Of a stretch of 64,000 bases of DNA, positions 1 to 9,372 are shown in pieces. How positions within the stretch are numbered: position 1 is the stretch's first letter; each line of letters opens with the position of its first letter. A program made the translations under genes and the position numbers. The stretch is from Fusobacterium ulcerans ATCC 49185 (GTDB lineage: Bacteria > Fusobacteriota > Fusobacteriia > Fusobacteriales > Fusobacteriaceae): assembly GCF_900683735.1 (NCBI RefSeq), contig NZ_LR215979.1, forward strand, positions 2,852,001 through 2,916,000, given 5' to 3'. The notes beneath the pieces were generated by a model. The model was not told the DNA's origin. It ran no database searches and was given only the letters and a program-made list of their open reading frames with translations.

Positions 1-134
1 GTTTTCATAACATTTTCTTCATTTCCATTAGTACCTATTATATAAAATTCGGTATTATTATCATCTTTTATCATATTAACCATATGATAAGCAGTACTAA
101 ACCAGTGATTGAACCAAATAATGACTTTTTTCAT
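1..134 (-). CDS. N-terminus of a Ter-island gene, cut by window edge (possible ATP-grasp protein)
   Basis: Only the first 44 codons are inside the window. The reading frame opens at the ATG at 132-134 (minus) behind a clear GGAGG ribosome site (139-143) and stays open to the left edge. The peptide begins MKKVIIWFNHWFSTAYHMVN. It is the last visible gene of the Ter/Tel operon, 46 bp after the third terD. Ter islands of this composition commonly carry an ATP-grasp ligase, and such ligases have a similar FSTAYH-type start, so that is my best guess from memory and context. The catalytic part is outside the window, so the assignment is weak although the gene itself is well supported. Confidence 0.6.
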   Translation of the reverse strand, partial: MKKVIIWFNHWFSTAYHMVNMIKDDNNTEFYIIGTNGNEENVMK

Positions 135-149
135 TATTCCTCCAATTTA

Positions 150-174
150 GAAGGGAGCATATGCTGCTCCCTTC
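150..174 (-). promoter_or_regulatory. 10-bp perfect hairpin between terD and the next gene
   Basis: GAAGGGAGCA (150-159) is the exact reverse complement of TGCTCCCTTC (165-174) with a five-base loop. It lies between the third terD stop and the GGAGG of the next gene. No T-run follows on either strand, so it is not a standard terminator. It could act as an mRNA processing or stability element that sets relative expression of the two genes. Confidence 0.5.
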
Positions 175-179
175 ATTTA

Positions 180-776
180 TTATTTATATCTAGCAGCAAG
201 TTCACCAATACCATCATCAGTTGTTCCTTGACCTATTGCATTGAATTTCCATTCTTCATTATGACGATATACCTCTCCAAATATCAGAGCAGTACACCCA
301 CTATAGTCATCTGTCAGATTATATCTGCACATTTCTTTATTTGTTTTAGTATCAATTAGTCTTATAAAAGCATTTTTTATCATTCCAAAATGTTGATTTC
401 TGTCTTTAGCTTTAAATATATTAACAACTATTACTATTTTATCGTATTTTTGAGGGATTTTTTTTAATTCAACAATAATCTGTTCATCATCTCCCTCCCC
501 CTCACCTGTAAGATTATCTCCTGTATGTCTTACAGAATCAGTATAGTGCTTCAGATTTCCAAAATAAACAATATCTTTTTTATCTATCATTTTACCATTT
601 TGAAGAAGCATTGCTGTAGCATCACAATCTATATTGGCCTTTTTGCCAAACATTGAAAAAAAACCGCCATTATCTTTTGAAGCTTGATCCCATCCAAGCC
701 CTAATATAATTTTGTCTAAAGTGCTGTTATCTTTTGTAAGGCTTATCTTTTGTCCTTTTTGTAAACTTATTGACAT
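180..776 (-). CDS. TerD-family tellurium/stress resistance protein (divergent paralogue)
   Basis: This is a 198-residue TerD-domain protein. It shares with its two neighbours the start (SLQKGQKISLTK), a central GDDEQI motif and a C-terminal [16 protein letters not shown] block. It differs at the usual calcium-binding segment: the FDLDSAAF-type motif reads NIDCDATAML and is preceded by a short insert (GGFFSMFGKKA). TerD proteins bind Ca2+ and are thought to act at the cytoplasmic face of the membrane in stress responses. The changed motif suggests altered or lost metal binding at one site. It is third of three tandem terD genes, 18 bp after the previous one, with an AGGAGA ribosome site. Its exact substrate or partner is unknown. 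Confidence 0.9.
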   Translation of the reverse strand: MSISLQKGQKISLTKDNSTLDKIILGLGWDQASKDNGGFFSMFGKKANIDCDATAMLLQNGKMIDKKDIVYFGNLKHYTDSVRHTGDNLTGEGEGDDEQIIVELKKIPQKYDKIVIVVNIFKAKDRNQHFGMIKNAFIRLIDTKTNKEMCRYNLTDDYSGCTALIFGEVYRHNEEWKFNAIGQGTTDDGIGELAARYK

Positions 777-794
777 AATATTATTCTCCTTTTT

Positions 795-1376
795 CTAATC
801 AATATCTATTCCATAGTTGATGCAAAGAGCAGCCAGACCTCCTTGATATCCGCTTCCTATTGCATTAAATTTCCATTCTCCATTATTTTTATAGAGTTCT
901 CCAAAGACTGCTGCTGTTTCAATTGAAAAATCTTCTCCTAAATCATATTTCAGTATCTCATTTTTTACATCCTCATCAACTATTCTTATATATGCATTTG
1001 ATATCTGTCCGAAATTCTGCCTTCTTTCTTCCGCTTCATATATAGTAGCTGTAAATATTATTCTTGTAATATTTTCAGGTACCTTAGAAAGATCAATGGA
1101 TATTTGCTCATCATCGCCATCACCATCACCAGTCCTATTATCACCCATATGAATAACAGAACCACTATTATGCTTCAAATTGCCATAAAAAATAAAATCA
1201 CTTTGTGAAGTTACCTTACCATTTTCTCCTAGAAGAAATGCAGCAGAATCTAAATCAAAATCTCCACCTGTGTCAAATTTATTGGTATCCCATCCAAGTC
1301 CTACTATTAATTTTTTTAACCCAGGATTATCTTTTGTAAGGCTTACTTTTTGTCCTTTTTTTAAACTAATTCCCAT
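795..1376 (-). CDS. terD: TerD-family tellurium/stress resistance protein
   Basis: This 193-residue protein is a canonical TerD domain. It opens with [12 protein letters not shown], carries the Ca2+-binding acidic motif [12 protein letters not shown] near residue 37, the [10 protein letters not shown] loop near residue 87 and the terminal block [18 protein letters not shown]. Family knowledge: TerD proteins are cytoplasmic calcium-binding beta-sandwich proteins linked to tellurite, phage and envelope stress resistance. The start has a GGAGG site seven bases upstream. It is the middle gene of a tandem terD triplet and is closely similar to the 1400-1981 copy, pointing to local duplication. Confidence 0.95.
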   Translation of the reverse strand: MGISLKKGQKVSLTKDNPGLKKLIVGLGWDTNKFDTGGDFDLDSAAFLLGENGKVTSQSDFIFYGNLKHNSGSVIHMGDNRTGDGDGDDEQISIDLSKVPENITRIIFTATIYEAEERRQNFGQISNAYIRIVDEDVKNEILKYDLGEDFSIETAAVFGELYKNNGEWKFNAIGSGYQGGLAALCINYGIDID

Positions 1377-1399
1377 TTGTTTACCTCCAAAATTGAAAA

Positions 1400-1981
1400 T
1401 TATGCTACTTCTATTCCAAAGTTAGCACAAAGAGCTGCCAACCCTCCTTGGAATCCGCTTCCTACTGCATTAAATTTCCATTCTCCAGCATGTCTATAAA
1501 TTTCTCCAACTACAACTGCTGTTTCAATTGAGAAGTCTTCTCCAAGATCGTATCTGATAAGTTCTTGATTATTGCTTTCATTTACTACTCTTATATATGC
1601 GTTTGATATTTGTCCAAAATTTTGTCTTCTTGTTTCTGAATCATAAATAGTAACAGTAAATACAACTTTTTCTACATTAGCAGGGATTTTAGATAAATCT
1701 ACCTTTATTTGTTCATCATCGCCATCTCCTTCACCTGTTAAGTTATCCCCCATATGTTCTACTGAACTGCTTTTATGAATAAGATTACCATAAAAAACAA
1801 ATTCTTCTTGTGAAGGTACTTTTCCATTTGCACCTACTAAAAATGCTGCTGCATCTAAATCAAAATCAGCTCCACCATCATATTTGTTAGTATCCCACCC
1901 AAGACCAATTACAAGATTTTTTAAACCAGCATTTCCTTTTGTTAAGTCTACTTTTTGCCCTTTTGTTAAGTTTATTGGCAT
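1400..1981 (-). CDS. terD: TerD-family tellurium/stress resistance protein
   Basis: A 193-residue canonical TerD protein with [14 protein letters not shown] at the start, [12 protein letters not shown] as the acidic calcium motif and [10 protein letters not shown] in the middle. I chose the second in-frame ATG (1979-1981) because the GGAG site sits nine bases before it and touches the first ATG, adding only Met-Ile-Asn. It is first of the three terD copies and lies 37 bp after telA. The pairing of TelA with several TerD paralogues is the usual core of Ter islands. Role in metal or envelope stress is family knowledge; the triggering agent in this organism cannot be told. Confidence 0.95.
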   Translation of the reverse strand: MPINLTKGQKVDLTKGNAGLKNLVIGLGWDTNKYDGGADFDLDAAAFLVGANGKVPSQEEFVFYGNLIHKSSSVEHMGDNLTGEGDGDDEQIKVDLSKIPANVEKVVFTVTIYDSETRRQNFGQISNAYIRVVNESNNQELIRYDLGEDFSIETAVVVGEIYRHAGEWKFNAVGSGFQGGLAALCANFGIEVA

Positions 1982-2017
1982 ATTAATCATCTCCTTGATT
2001 TTTATAGTAAAAAAATA

Positions 2018-3148
2018 TTACTTATTACCAAACATTTTATTAAAATCATCTTTTATAGCCTTTAGACGTGCTTGATCTTCAATACGTTTTCTAGAAGCAT
2101 TTTCTTGTATTTGCTTTGTTTCTTCTATTCCTTTTACAATAGTTTTCCAAGTCGTTTCTAAAGTTTCTATTTTTATAGAGCTTCCAGAAGCCAATTGTGC
2201 TGCAAGTTTAGCTTGTTCAGAAGTATTTTGAGCATTTTTAATCAGCATCTCATTTGTTTTTTCATCAAGAGCAGCCATTGCTTCAGCTTGTATACGCTGT
2301 CTCTTCAGTAGTATAGCTTGTGAAAGAGCTTGTTTAAATATAGGGAGTGTAATTATAAAAGCTGAATTTATTTTTCTTATAAGGTTTACATTGCTAAATT
2401 GCATAGTTTTTAGCATAGGGATAGACTGCATAGCCACATTTTCTGCTATTCTTAGGTCTTGTGTTCTTTGCTCCAGCATTTGCTTTGCTTGTACTAAGCT
2501 TGTTAATTCAAATTGGATACTTTTGTCATTTGACTTTTCCATCTCTTCAGTCCTTTGAGTGATAAAAGCATCTATTTCCTTTATTCCTTGCTCTCCTGCC
2601 AGAATATATTTTAAAAGTTCATGATAATAATTTACATTTGTTTGAAACATTGTTTCAAGTTTTTTATTTGACTGCTTGATTTCAACTTCATATTGTTTCA
2701 GTTTTACATATATTTTATCTATCTCATCTCCCATTGTATGGTATTTATCTAATATTTTTTCAAGTTGTTTTTTCAGATTTCCAAATATTCTTTCTAAAAA
2801 TCCTGGTTTTTCCCTAATTTCATCAATATCAAACTTACTCATTATTTTTCCAAGAAGTGTAAGCATTTCTCCAGTATCATTAATTTGAGACATATTCATA
2901 CTATTTAATACAGCGTCAGAACATCTAGATATTTCTTCAGCAACTTCTCCTCCAAAAGAGATGATAGTTTCAGTATCATAAACGGATATTGAACTTACAA
3001 GATTATCTACCTCACGTGAATCTACAAGCTTTTGAGTCATTTCATTTCTATCAGCTTGTATATTAAATTGTTTTACTTCAGCTTCAACTATAGTCATATT
3101 ATTTTCATCAACAACTACAGGTTCTGTTGAATTCATTTTTATTCCCAT
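2018..3148 (-). CDS. telA: TelA-family toxic anion resistance protein
   Basis: This protein of about 376 residues is largely helical with extended coiled-coil character from about residue 120 on. The block DTETIISFGGEVAEEISRCS is followed by MLTLLGKIMSKFDIDEIREK, as in TelA/KlaA proteins, whose length it matches. TelA confers tellurite and other toxic-anion tolerance by an unknown mechanism and regularly accompanies TerD. The ATG at 3146-3148 is ten bases from GGGG and is preferred to an ATG nine bases upstream that abuts it. The gene sits between yceG (37 bp upstream) and the terD triplet in one minus-strand operon. Confidence 0.92.
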   Translation of the reverse strand: MGIKMNSTEPVVVDENNMTIVEAEVKQFNIQADRNEMTQKLVDSREVDNLVSSISVYDTETIISFGGEVAEEISRCSDAVLNSMNMSQINDTGEMLTLLGKIMSKFDIDEIREKPGFLERIFGNLKKQLEKILDKYHTMGDEIDKIYVKLKQYEVEIKQSNKKLETMFQTNVNYYHELLKYILAGEQGIKEIDAFITQRTEEMEKSNDKSIQFELTSLVQAKQMLEQRTQDLRIAENVAMQSIPMLKTMQFSNVNLIRKINSAFIITLPIFKQALSQAILLKRQRIQAEAMAALDEKTNEMLIKNAQNTSEQAKLAAQLASGSSIKIETLETTWKTIVKGIEETKQIQENASRKRIEDQARLKAIKDDFNKMFGNK

Positions 3149-3184
3149 TATAATCATACCCCTCTTCTTTATTTTTATAGTTTT

Positions 3185-5461
3185 TTAATTCATAAGGTTA
3201 AGAAGTGATCTTAATCCAAATCTTTCTTTTTTTATATCAAATTTTTTCTTTTCCTTATCATAAATGGGTATTTTCATATCATAAAGATATTCCCCGATTT
3301 GATGTTTTACAAATATATTTTTTTCAAGATGTCCATCAACACTTTTATATCCTGTTGGAACAAAAAGAAGGATATCAAATCCTAAAAATTTTAAAAAAGC
3401 TGTAATTATTCCATCTTCCTTACTTCCTATTTGTTCAGTAGTATCAACTATTACTAATTTTGGTATTTTTTTAGTAAAATCATATTTTTGTATAAGTCTT
3501 AATATTTCTATATCAAGATTAAGTATTGTATCCAGTATTGTAAATTCTATACCATTGTTGAAAGTTCCAGGAATAATACCACTATCTAATAGTTGCTGAG
3601 CTTTTTCAAAAATATAATTCTGCATTTCATCTCTGATAAATTTATAATTATATGAAGGATGTTTTTTTATTGTTTCCACTTGTATTTTTTTATTTTTTAT
3701 AAATGAAACTACAGATTGTCCCAAAGTTTTTTTATTTTTTTCATTTATATATGGAAGATTTTTTACAAATATTCCTTCTGGCTGTAAAAATTGTTCTATT
3801 ATTTTCCAATAATTATTTTTATCTTTATTTGGAACTCCACATATTTTAGAACATATTACTGGAACCATTACTCTGTCAGTAAGTATTTCAAAATTTTGTC
3901 TGTATTTAGCTTCCTGATTCCATAATATTCCAATTTCTTCATAGGTAGTTTGTAAAGTAACTGGAATAGCATTTTTAAATTGATTTTGTCTGAATAAGCC
4001 AGAATCTTGGTATAAAAGCGAATCTAAATCTCGTTCAGCATTATAAGCTGTTGTCCCAAAATTTATATTTTCTAGTTTTTTAGGAAATTTTCCTAAGGGA
4101 ATAGAAAATTCATTTATTTCTTCAAATAAAATTTTATCGTTTATACTGCATTCTAAAGTTTTGTCAGGACAAAATATTATAACATCAACTGGAATTCTTG
4201 CTAGAAGTCTTATAAACAGCTTTTCATTTTCATTTTTGCAGTTGCCATAATAAATAAATACAGGATATTTTTTTAAATCTATTTTTTTGAATAGTACAGA
4301 AATATATCTATTTAGCCAACACAAAAGTATTACTCCACTATTGCTTAATTTTTGCAGCCTTTCATCTTTATTTTCTGTCATTATTTCAATAAAAGCTTTC
4401 TTTAAAAGAAGTTCAAGCTCAGAATTTTGTCTAAAAGAAATATTATTAGAAAGCTCATTTATCAGTTCTATAGAATTTTGATATAGTTTTTTCTTTATTT
4501 GCTGTACCTCTAACCCATCAGGATTATGTATTCCACCTTCTATGATTAATACTTCTCTTTCACTGCTGCTCAGTTTTAATTTCCATTTAAATAATTCATT
4601 CATAAAATTATTTTTATCTTCAACACCTGTCATTTTAACAAACATATTATAATAATAATTATCTTTGCTTCCCCTCACATTTGAAGATTTTAAAGAATCT
4701 TCAAATATATATCCAGCAGTAATCCAAGTGTTTGTACTCATTATTCCTTGAGGCTGAGCTATTTTTATCTGCTTTTTTTCATCATTAGAGTTGCTATATT
4801 TTTTTATTTCTAGTGCTGTTACAGAAAAATTTTTTGGAAATGGCTGAGGGTTATCATTTGGCATTATATAAGATAAAACTGAATTTCTATCTAAATTTCT
4901 ATCTTCTACAGTTTGAAGCAAAATGATATCACATCCTGCTTTGGCAAGTATATTCAGCATTTTTAATTCGTGATTGCTTGCATTTCCATCAAAAAGAATT
5001 TTAGGAACATTATCCTTTCCCAATGCTTTTAATACAGATTGAAATCTATAATAGAACCAACACATATATTTTACATAAGTATTTTTTAAGATGTTAATAT
5101 TTTTACCCTCTTTCTCCAATACTTTTAATTCTTCAAAAAGAGCTTCTATTATTATTGCAATTTGAATTTCTGAAAGTTGAGGTATCCATTTTTTCATAGT
5201 TTTTTCCATGAATACTTTATCCATTATGAATTCTTTTCCAGCCATTTCAATAAAATAATTTATTCTTTCTTGAGTTGGATTTTGAATATTATTTTTTATG
5301 TAGACTCCACATATTTTTACTTGTTCTAAGTACTTAAAGAGAAAATTTTCTATTTTTATACTGTATGAAGTTACTCTGTAAAAATATATGCCTTTGGGAT
5401 TTCTTTCACTATATTTTTTAAAATAATCATCTGTATTATTAAATTTTATCTTTTCTACCAT
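3185..5461 (-). CDS. yceG: YceG-family component of the Ter biosynthetic module
   Basis: This 758-residue soluble protein matches the YceG family of Bacillus-type tellurium operons in size and gene context. It has no signal peptide or membrane segment. I see an internal duplication: a module near residues 131-183 (KYMCWFYYRF then VPKILFDGN then AGCDIILLQ) recurs near 378-431 (ILLCWLNRYISVL then YPVFIYYGN then PVDVIIFC). The same module recurs in the serine-protease gene at 9373-10794. The biochemical role of YceG is not established; it is proposed to belong to a module making a nucleoside-like metabolite with the neighbouring phosphoribosyltransferases and CitE-like lyase. It lies between the StiP gene and telA. 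Confidence 0.85.
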   Translation of the reverse strand: MVEKIKFNNTDDYFKKYSERNPKGIYFYRVTSYSIKIENFLFKYLEQVKICGVYIKNNIQNPTQERINYFIEMAGKEFIMDKVFMEKTMKKWIPQLSEIQIAIIIEALFEELKVLEKEGKNINILKNTYVKYMCWFYYRFQSVLKALGKDNVPKILFDGNASNHELKMLNILAKAGCDIILLQTVEDRNLDRNSVLSYIMPNDNPQPFPKNFSVTALEIKKYSNSNDEKKQIKIAQPQGIMSTNTWITAGYIFEDSLKSSNVRGSKDNYYYNMFVKMTGVEDKNNFMNELFKWKLKLSSSEREVLIIEGGIHNPDGLEVQQIKKKLYQNSIELINELSNNISFRQNSELELLLKKAFIEIMTENKDERLQKLSNSGVILLCWLNRYISVLFKKIDLKKYPVFIYYGNCKNENEKLFIRLLARIPVDVIIFCPDKTLECSINDKILFEEINEFSIPLGKFPKKLENINFGTTAYNAERDLDSLLYQDSGLFRQNQFKNAIPVTLQTTYEEIGILWNQEAKYRQNFEILTDRVMVPVICSKICGVPNKDKNNYWKIIEQFLQPEGIFVKNLPYINEKNKKTLGQSVVSFIKNKKIQVETIKKHPSYNYKFIRDEMQNYIFEKAQQLLDSGIIPGTFNNGIEFTILDTILNLDIEILRLIQKYDFTKKIPKLVIVDTTEQIGSKEDGIITAFLKFLGFDILLFVPTGYKSVDGHLEKNIFVKHQIGEYLYDMKIPIYDKEKKKFDIKKERFGLRSLLNLMN

Positions 5462-5497
5462 TTTTCCTCACATTCCACACAGTTATTCTCTTTTATT

Positions 5498-6550
5498 TTA
5501 TAAATCTGATAGATTTTTTATTATTCCGCAGGCTTTATAATTATTCAAAGGATAATATTCTATAGGGACATTTTTCTCTTGAGCTAATCTATATAAATGC
5601 TGTAAAACAGGATCATTTTTATAATTTTCACTTATTAAAAGCTTCCAAGGAACTCTTCTGAGCAATACTCTAGTAGCCTCTCCTATTCCTGGTTTTATAA
5701 AATTAATCTCTTTTATTCCAAATTTTTCTCCAATATTTAAAACTTCTTCAATGCCATTTTTACCTGTTACATTATTTATGTTTTTTATATTAAAATCAAA
5801 ATATTTTTCTACCTCTTTTATAAACTTATAGGAAACATCTTCTTTTATCAAATCTGAATAATAAACTGCCCCATGAAAATCATTTTCAGCAATTATATCC
5901 TTTCTTAAAAAAGTTCTGCTGATAAGACCTGAAACTGTACTGTTAAGACATGAACTTGGAATCAATATATCTTCATGTGTTCCACATAATTCTGTAATAT
6001 TTGCAGGATCTGATAACACTGCAAGTTCTGGAGATACTTCTTTATAATTTTCAAGAGATTTTTTTAATTCTGTAAGAATTGCTCCCTTTCCTATCCAGCC
6101 ATCTACAAATTGAATATCTTCTGCTTTGTGTTTTTCAAGAATATATTTCATAGCATTGTGGTCTATTTCTTTTCCTCTAATTATTGATATAGAATAATGT
6201 TTAAGATTTTTCATTCCATATTTTCTATTGAGATAATGTTTTATTAGTATTCCAACAGGAATTCCTGCTCTTGCCAGAGAAACCAATACTACATTTTCTC
6301 CCTTTATTTTATATATTTTTTCTGCTGTAAGACATACTGCTTCTGCTGTTTGCTTTGAATAATTTTTTAAGGCTATGTCATACATTTCCATATATTTTTT
6401 AGTAGGTTTATATTCTACAGGAAGCATTTCAGAGTAATGTGTTCCTTCTTGTATTTTTTTTTCTCTTTCCTCAGTTGACATGGGCATTACCATATTGGTA
6501 ATATCTTTCAACAATAGAATTACATCTTCAGTATTATAAGAAGTTTTCAA
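5498..6550 (-). CDS. StiP-family protein (phosphoribosyltransferase-like, Ter module)
   Basis: A 350-residue protein resembling the 'cysteine protease StiP' family, which comparative work treats as a phosphoribosyltransferase-related enzyme. Visible family landmarks are THYSEMLPVEY near residue 37, VSLARAGIPVGILIKHYL around residue 110, the DGWIGKGAI segment near 150 and PSSCLNSTVSGLISRTF near 200. Translation starts at a TTG whose last two bases overlap the TGA stop of the upstream gene, with GGAG nine bases before. This implies translational coupling, so the two PRTase-type enzymes are probably made in fixed ratio. The product of the proposed pathway is unknown; whether it is a protease or a transferase is unresolved. 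Confidence 0.8.
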   Translation of the reverse strand: MKTSYNTEDVILLLKDITNMVMPMSTEEREKKIQEGTHYSEMLPVEYKPTKKYMEMYDIALKNYSKQTAEAVCLTAEKIYKIKGENVVLVSLARAGIPVGILIKHYLNRKYGMKNLKHYSISIIRGKEIDHNAMKYILEKHKAEDIQFVDGWIGKGAILTELKKSLENYKEVSPELAVLSDPANITELCGTHEDILIPSSCLNSTVSGLISRTFLRKDIIAENDFHGAVYYSDLIKEDVSYKFIKEVEKYFDFNIKNINNVTGKNGIEEVLNIGEKFGIKEINFIKPGIGEATRVLLRRVPWKLLISENYKNDPVLQHLYRLAQEKNVPIEYYPLNNYKACGIIKNLSDL

Positions 6551-7689
6551 TCTAAATCACTCCATTGAAATATAGAGATGTCATCACATTCATGTTCTTT
6601 CAAGGCAGCTATCAAACTTTTTATTCCTTCACCTTTTATTAATTTTGAGTCATGAATAATAATAACTTTATCATATTTCTTCAAATTATATAAATAGACT
6701 ACTCTATTTTTGTCATAAAGACTTCTTAACTCATGCCTTAAATAAAGAGGATAGTCTTTTTCTCTACTTGGAAGAATAGGACTTCTAGTAACAGCATGAA
6801 ATTTTACTTCATTACATTTGTATTCTTTTTCAATCTTTTCTCCTGTTATCATAGCTGGATACATAAACTCTTCTGTTCCCAGTACAAGAACATCTTTATT
6901 TTCAAATTCTTCTTTTTTTAATTCTTTTATTATTAATTCAGCTAGTTTATTGCAGTTTTTTTTATATACTCTGCTGTCTATTCCTAACTTAGCATCTACA
7001 TATTCTTTTATGAAATATTCCTTAATTAAAAATTTTTCTGCAAACTTTAGGTCATATCTTCTTTCATTTTCATAACTGTATTTATTTAATTGATCATCAT
7101 AATTTTCTGCTGATAGTTTTATTTCATATATACATTCTATTTGAGATTCATTAAATTTCTTCATATTTTCTTTATTCATACCATTGAGAATAGAAATTAC
7201 TCCAAAGTTTAATTTCTTTTTTGGATATTGTTCTTCTAAAATATTTTTTATATTCCAAATGGTATTTCCTGTCGTTATTTCATCCTCAGCAAATATTATT
7301 CTATCAGTTTCTTCAATCATCTCTTTTAGATTATTTTTTACAAGCTTTTGTTCTACAGCGTGACTGTGAGCTTCTGAAAAAAATAAATATTCACTATTTT
7401 GTACAATTTCTCTAGTAGTATGTATATATTTTGTCCCTTCTGGACATTGGGCTGCTATAGTTGCACCAATAGCAGTAGCTGTTTCTGCAAAACCTATTAC
7501 TAATAATTTTTCATTTGGATATTTATTTATTAATTTATTAGCTAATTTTTTAAATAATTCTAATGCTGCTGTTGGACTTACAGGTATATGTTTTCCTTGC
7601 AGAGGATTTACCAAAAGAAAGGTTCTCTTGTTATTGTTATCTCTTTTAGCTACTTTTACAAGATCCTCTTTATTATATGTTTTCTGCAT
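6547..7689 (-). CDS. Phosphoribosyltransferase with C-terminal TRSP-type domain (Ter module)
   Basis: This 380-residue protein carries an N-terminal phosphoribosyltransferase fold. GFAETATAIGATIAA near residue 66 and the PRPP-binding loop FAEDEITTGNTIWN near residue 132 are diagnostic. The C-terminal half (from about residue 230, with VLVLGTEEFMYPAM and FHAVTRSPI) fits the TRSP domain usually paired with this transferase in Ter clusters. It probably moves a phosphoribosyl group onto an as yet unidentified base. It starts three bases after the CitE-like gene and overlaps the StiP gene by four bases, so all three are translated together. Confidence 0.85.
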   Translation of the reverse strand: MQKTYNKEDLVKVAKRDNNNKRTFLLVNPLQGKHIPVSPTAALELFKKLANKLINKYPNEKLLVIGFAETATAIGATIAAQCPEGTKYIHTTREIVQNSEYLFFSEAHSHAVEQKLVKNNLKEMIEETDRIIFAEDEITTGNTIWNIKNILEEQYPKKKLNFGVISILNGMNKENMKKFNESQIECIYEIKLSAENYDDQLNKYSYENERRYDLKFAEKFLIKEYFIKEYVDAKLGIDSRVYKKNCNKLAELIIKELKKEEFENKDVLVLGTEEFMYPAMITGEKIEKEYKCNEVKFHAVTRSPILPSREKDYPLYLRHELRSLYDKNRVVYLYNLKKYDKVIIIHDSKLIKGEGIKSLIAALKEHECDDISIFQWSDLD

Positions 7690-7692
7690 TTT

Positions 7693-8667
7693 TTATTTCA
7701 CTCCATATGTTTCTGCTAGTATCATTATCTTTTCAGCCCATTTTAAATGAACTTTTACTTCATTCATTCTTTCCCCAGAATTGCTTTTTCCTACTGCAAG
7801 TACATTATTTTTCCAGCTTGTTATTTCAAGTGCATCTTCATAATCTGATTGATCTACTATTAAGTTGTCATTTACTATAGTTATCTGATTAGGATGGATG
7901 ACAGTTTTTCCTATAAACCCATTGATTTTGTCCAATTGGACTTCTTTTGCTAAACCTGTTTTCCATTCATCATTTTTACTGGCAAAATATTCCCATACAG
8001 GACCAGAAACTACATATTCTCTTGAGAAGACAGTAAGAATATCACTTAATATATTTCTTACAGGAGTTATATCATAAATACTTTGAGTATAATTACGACG
8101 TACTTTAAATTCTTTACAGAAATCATTGCCTCCTACTCTTATGTTAAGAACCATATCTTTTACTTCATTAATTTTCTTTTTAAGTTCATATAGATATTCA
8201 CTTCTGGTGTTTAATTCAATAATTTCTGAGCTTTCAAGTATAGGCATCATATATATTGTCTTTTCAATTTCTTTGTTGATTTCTTTCATATATGAATTGT
8301 ATTCATCTGCACATTCCAAAGAATATTTTGGAAAGATAAACCCTGTGAATAGAGTACTATATTCTTTTATTCTTCTAAAAATAGTCAGTATCTGTTCTGG
8401 TTTTCTTACTCTAATAAATATTTTTGGGCAGCTATTCCATTGAGGATTATTTTTTTTATATGTTTCTAATTCTTTGAAAGTTTTTATTACTTGTTCCTCA
8501 GCCGCTTCAACAATATCATCACTTATGGAATCTTCTAAACAAAGAGAAAGAGAATACTTGCCTTTAATTTTTTTTCCTATTATCATTTCAAATACTTTAT
8601 CATTGATAGCAGGAGAATACATTAATGCTCCAACTGTATAAGCCATTTTTTCTCTATTATCTAACAT
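7693..8667 (-). CDS. HpcH/HpaI (CitE-like) C-C bond lyase of the Ter module
   Basis: This 324-residue CitE-like aldolase/lyase of the kind found in Ter islands has SLCLEDSISDDIVEAAEEQV near residue 40, FIRVRKPEQIL near residue 86 and NIRVGGNDFC near residue 175. The family uses a divalent metal to make or break carbon-carbon bonds on CoA-linked or similar acids. I chose the ATG at 8665-8667 because GGAGG lies eight bases upstream. The longer open frame runs 75 bases further into the TerA-like gene and lacks such a site. Its substrate here is unknown. It is co-transcribed with the two PRTase-type genes. Confidence 0.85.
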   Translation of the reverse strand: MLDNREKMAYTVGALMYSPAINDKVFEMIIGKKIKGKYSLSLCLEDSISDDIVEAAEEQVIKTFKELETYKKNNPQWNSCPKIFIRVRKPEQILTIFRRIKEYSTLFTGFIFPKYSLECADEYNSYMKEINKEIEKTIYMMPILESSEIIELNTRSEYLYELKKKINEVKDMVLNIRVGGNDFCKEFKVRRNYTQSIYDITPVRNILSDILTVFSREYVVSGPVWEYFASKNDEWKTGLAKEVQLDKINGFIGKTVIHPNQITIVNDNLIVDQSDYEDALEITSWKNNVLAVGKSNSGERMNEVKVHLKWAEKIMILAETYGVK

Positions 8668-8689
8668 TGATTTCCTCCAAATAATTTTT

Positions 8690-9346
8690 TTAGTCTTTAC
8701 TCCCATCTTGCCATTTGAATCCCCATCCATATTGTTTATCACAATCTTGATGTCCTTTATGAAATGTAACCAGCTTTTTAACTGTTATTGAATCCTGACC
8801 ATCAAACAGCAGTTCAGCTATTGCACAGAAATTTCTGTGATCATTTTGTTTTCCCATTTCTACAACTATACTTTCATTTCCAGGAACCTGAACAGTAACT
8901 ACAGCATTTGTTGCAGTCCAATTAGGGGCACCTTCATAGATAAAAGTATATATAATAATTTTATGAATATTATTTATCCCCTTAGGGTTTACATAAATAT
9001 TTTCTCCAGATTCACCACCTGCATTTCCTCTGTCATCTCCCTTGTGCCATATGAATGGAGCACTGCTGTAACAACCTTGATTTGTTCTTTGATCTCTATT
9101 TCCTCCTCTTCCCTGAGAAAACTGTAGCCCATCAATTATCATTTTTTCTCCATTGTTGAGCTCATAATAACATCCTAAATCTAAGTCTATTTCTTGATTT
9201 CCTCCCAAAAATGAGGCTAAAAATCCTTTCTTTTTAGATTCTTGAGACCAATTTAGATTAATTACTATCTCTTGTTTTCCAGCCATATGCTCTTTGCTTA
9301 AACTAATCTTGTGTTGATCTCCAAATTTTTCTAATTTTACTGCCAT
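8690..9346 (-). CDS. TerA-like / TerD-superfamily stress protein
   Basis: This 218-residue protein belongs to the TerD superfamily but is nearer TerA than the three terD copies. It has a long central loop (GRGGNRDQRTNQGCYSSAPF), the pair WHKGDDRGNAGGESGENIYV, and a tail ending KYGWGFKWQDG-like (QYGWGFKWQDGSKD). The acidic motif is EIDLDLGCYYEL, preceded by a glycine/phenylalanine-rich insert (KKKGFLASFLGG) similar to the one in the divergent TerD at 180-776. The start has GGGGGAAGG upstream. It lies 26 bp after the YceG-protease gene. Function beyond a calcium-linked stress role cannot be read. Confidence 0.88.
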   Translation of the reverse strand: MAVKLEKFGDQHKISLSKEHMAGKQEIVINLNWSQESKKKGFLASFLGGNQEIDLDLGCYYELNNGEKMIIDGLQFSQGRGGNRDQRTNQGCYSSAPFIWHKGDDRGNAGGESGENIYVNPKGINNIHKIIIYTFIYEGAPNWTATNAVVTVQVPGNESIVVEMGKQNDHRNFCAIAELLFDGQDSITVKKLVTFHKGHQDCDKQYGWGFKWQDGSKD

Positions 9347-9372
9347 TTCCTTCCCCCTTCATTATTTTTTAT

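Noticed and set aside
84-359. 91-codon plus-strand open frame at the left edge
   Set aside because: It is antisense to a well-supported terD gene and lacks a ribosome site or known motif.
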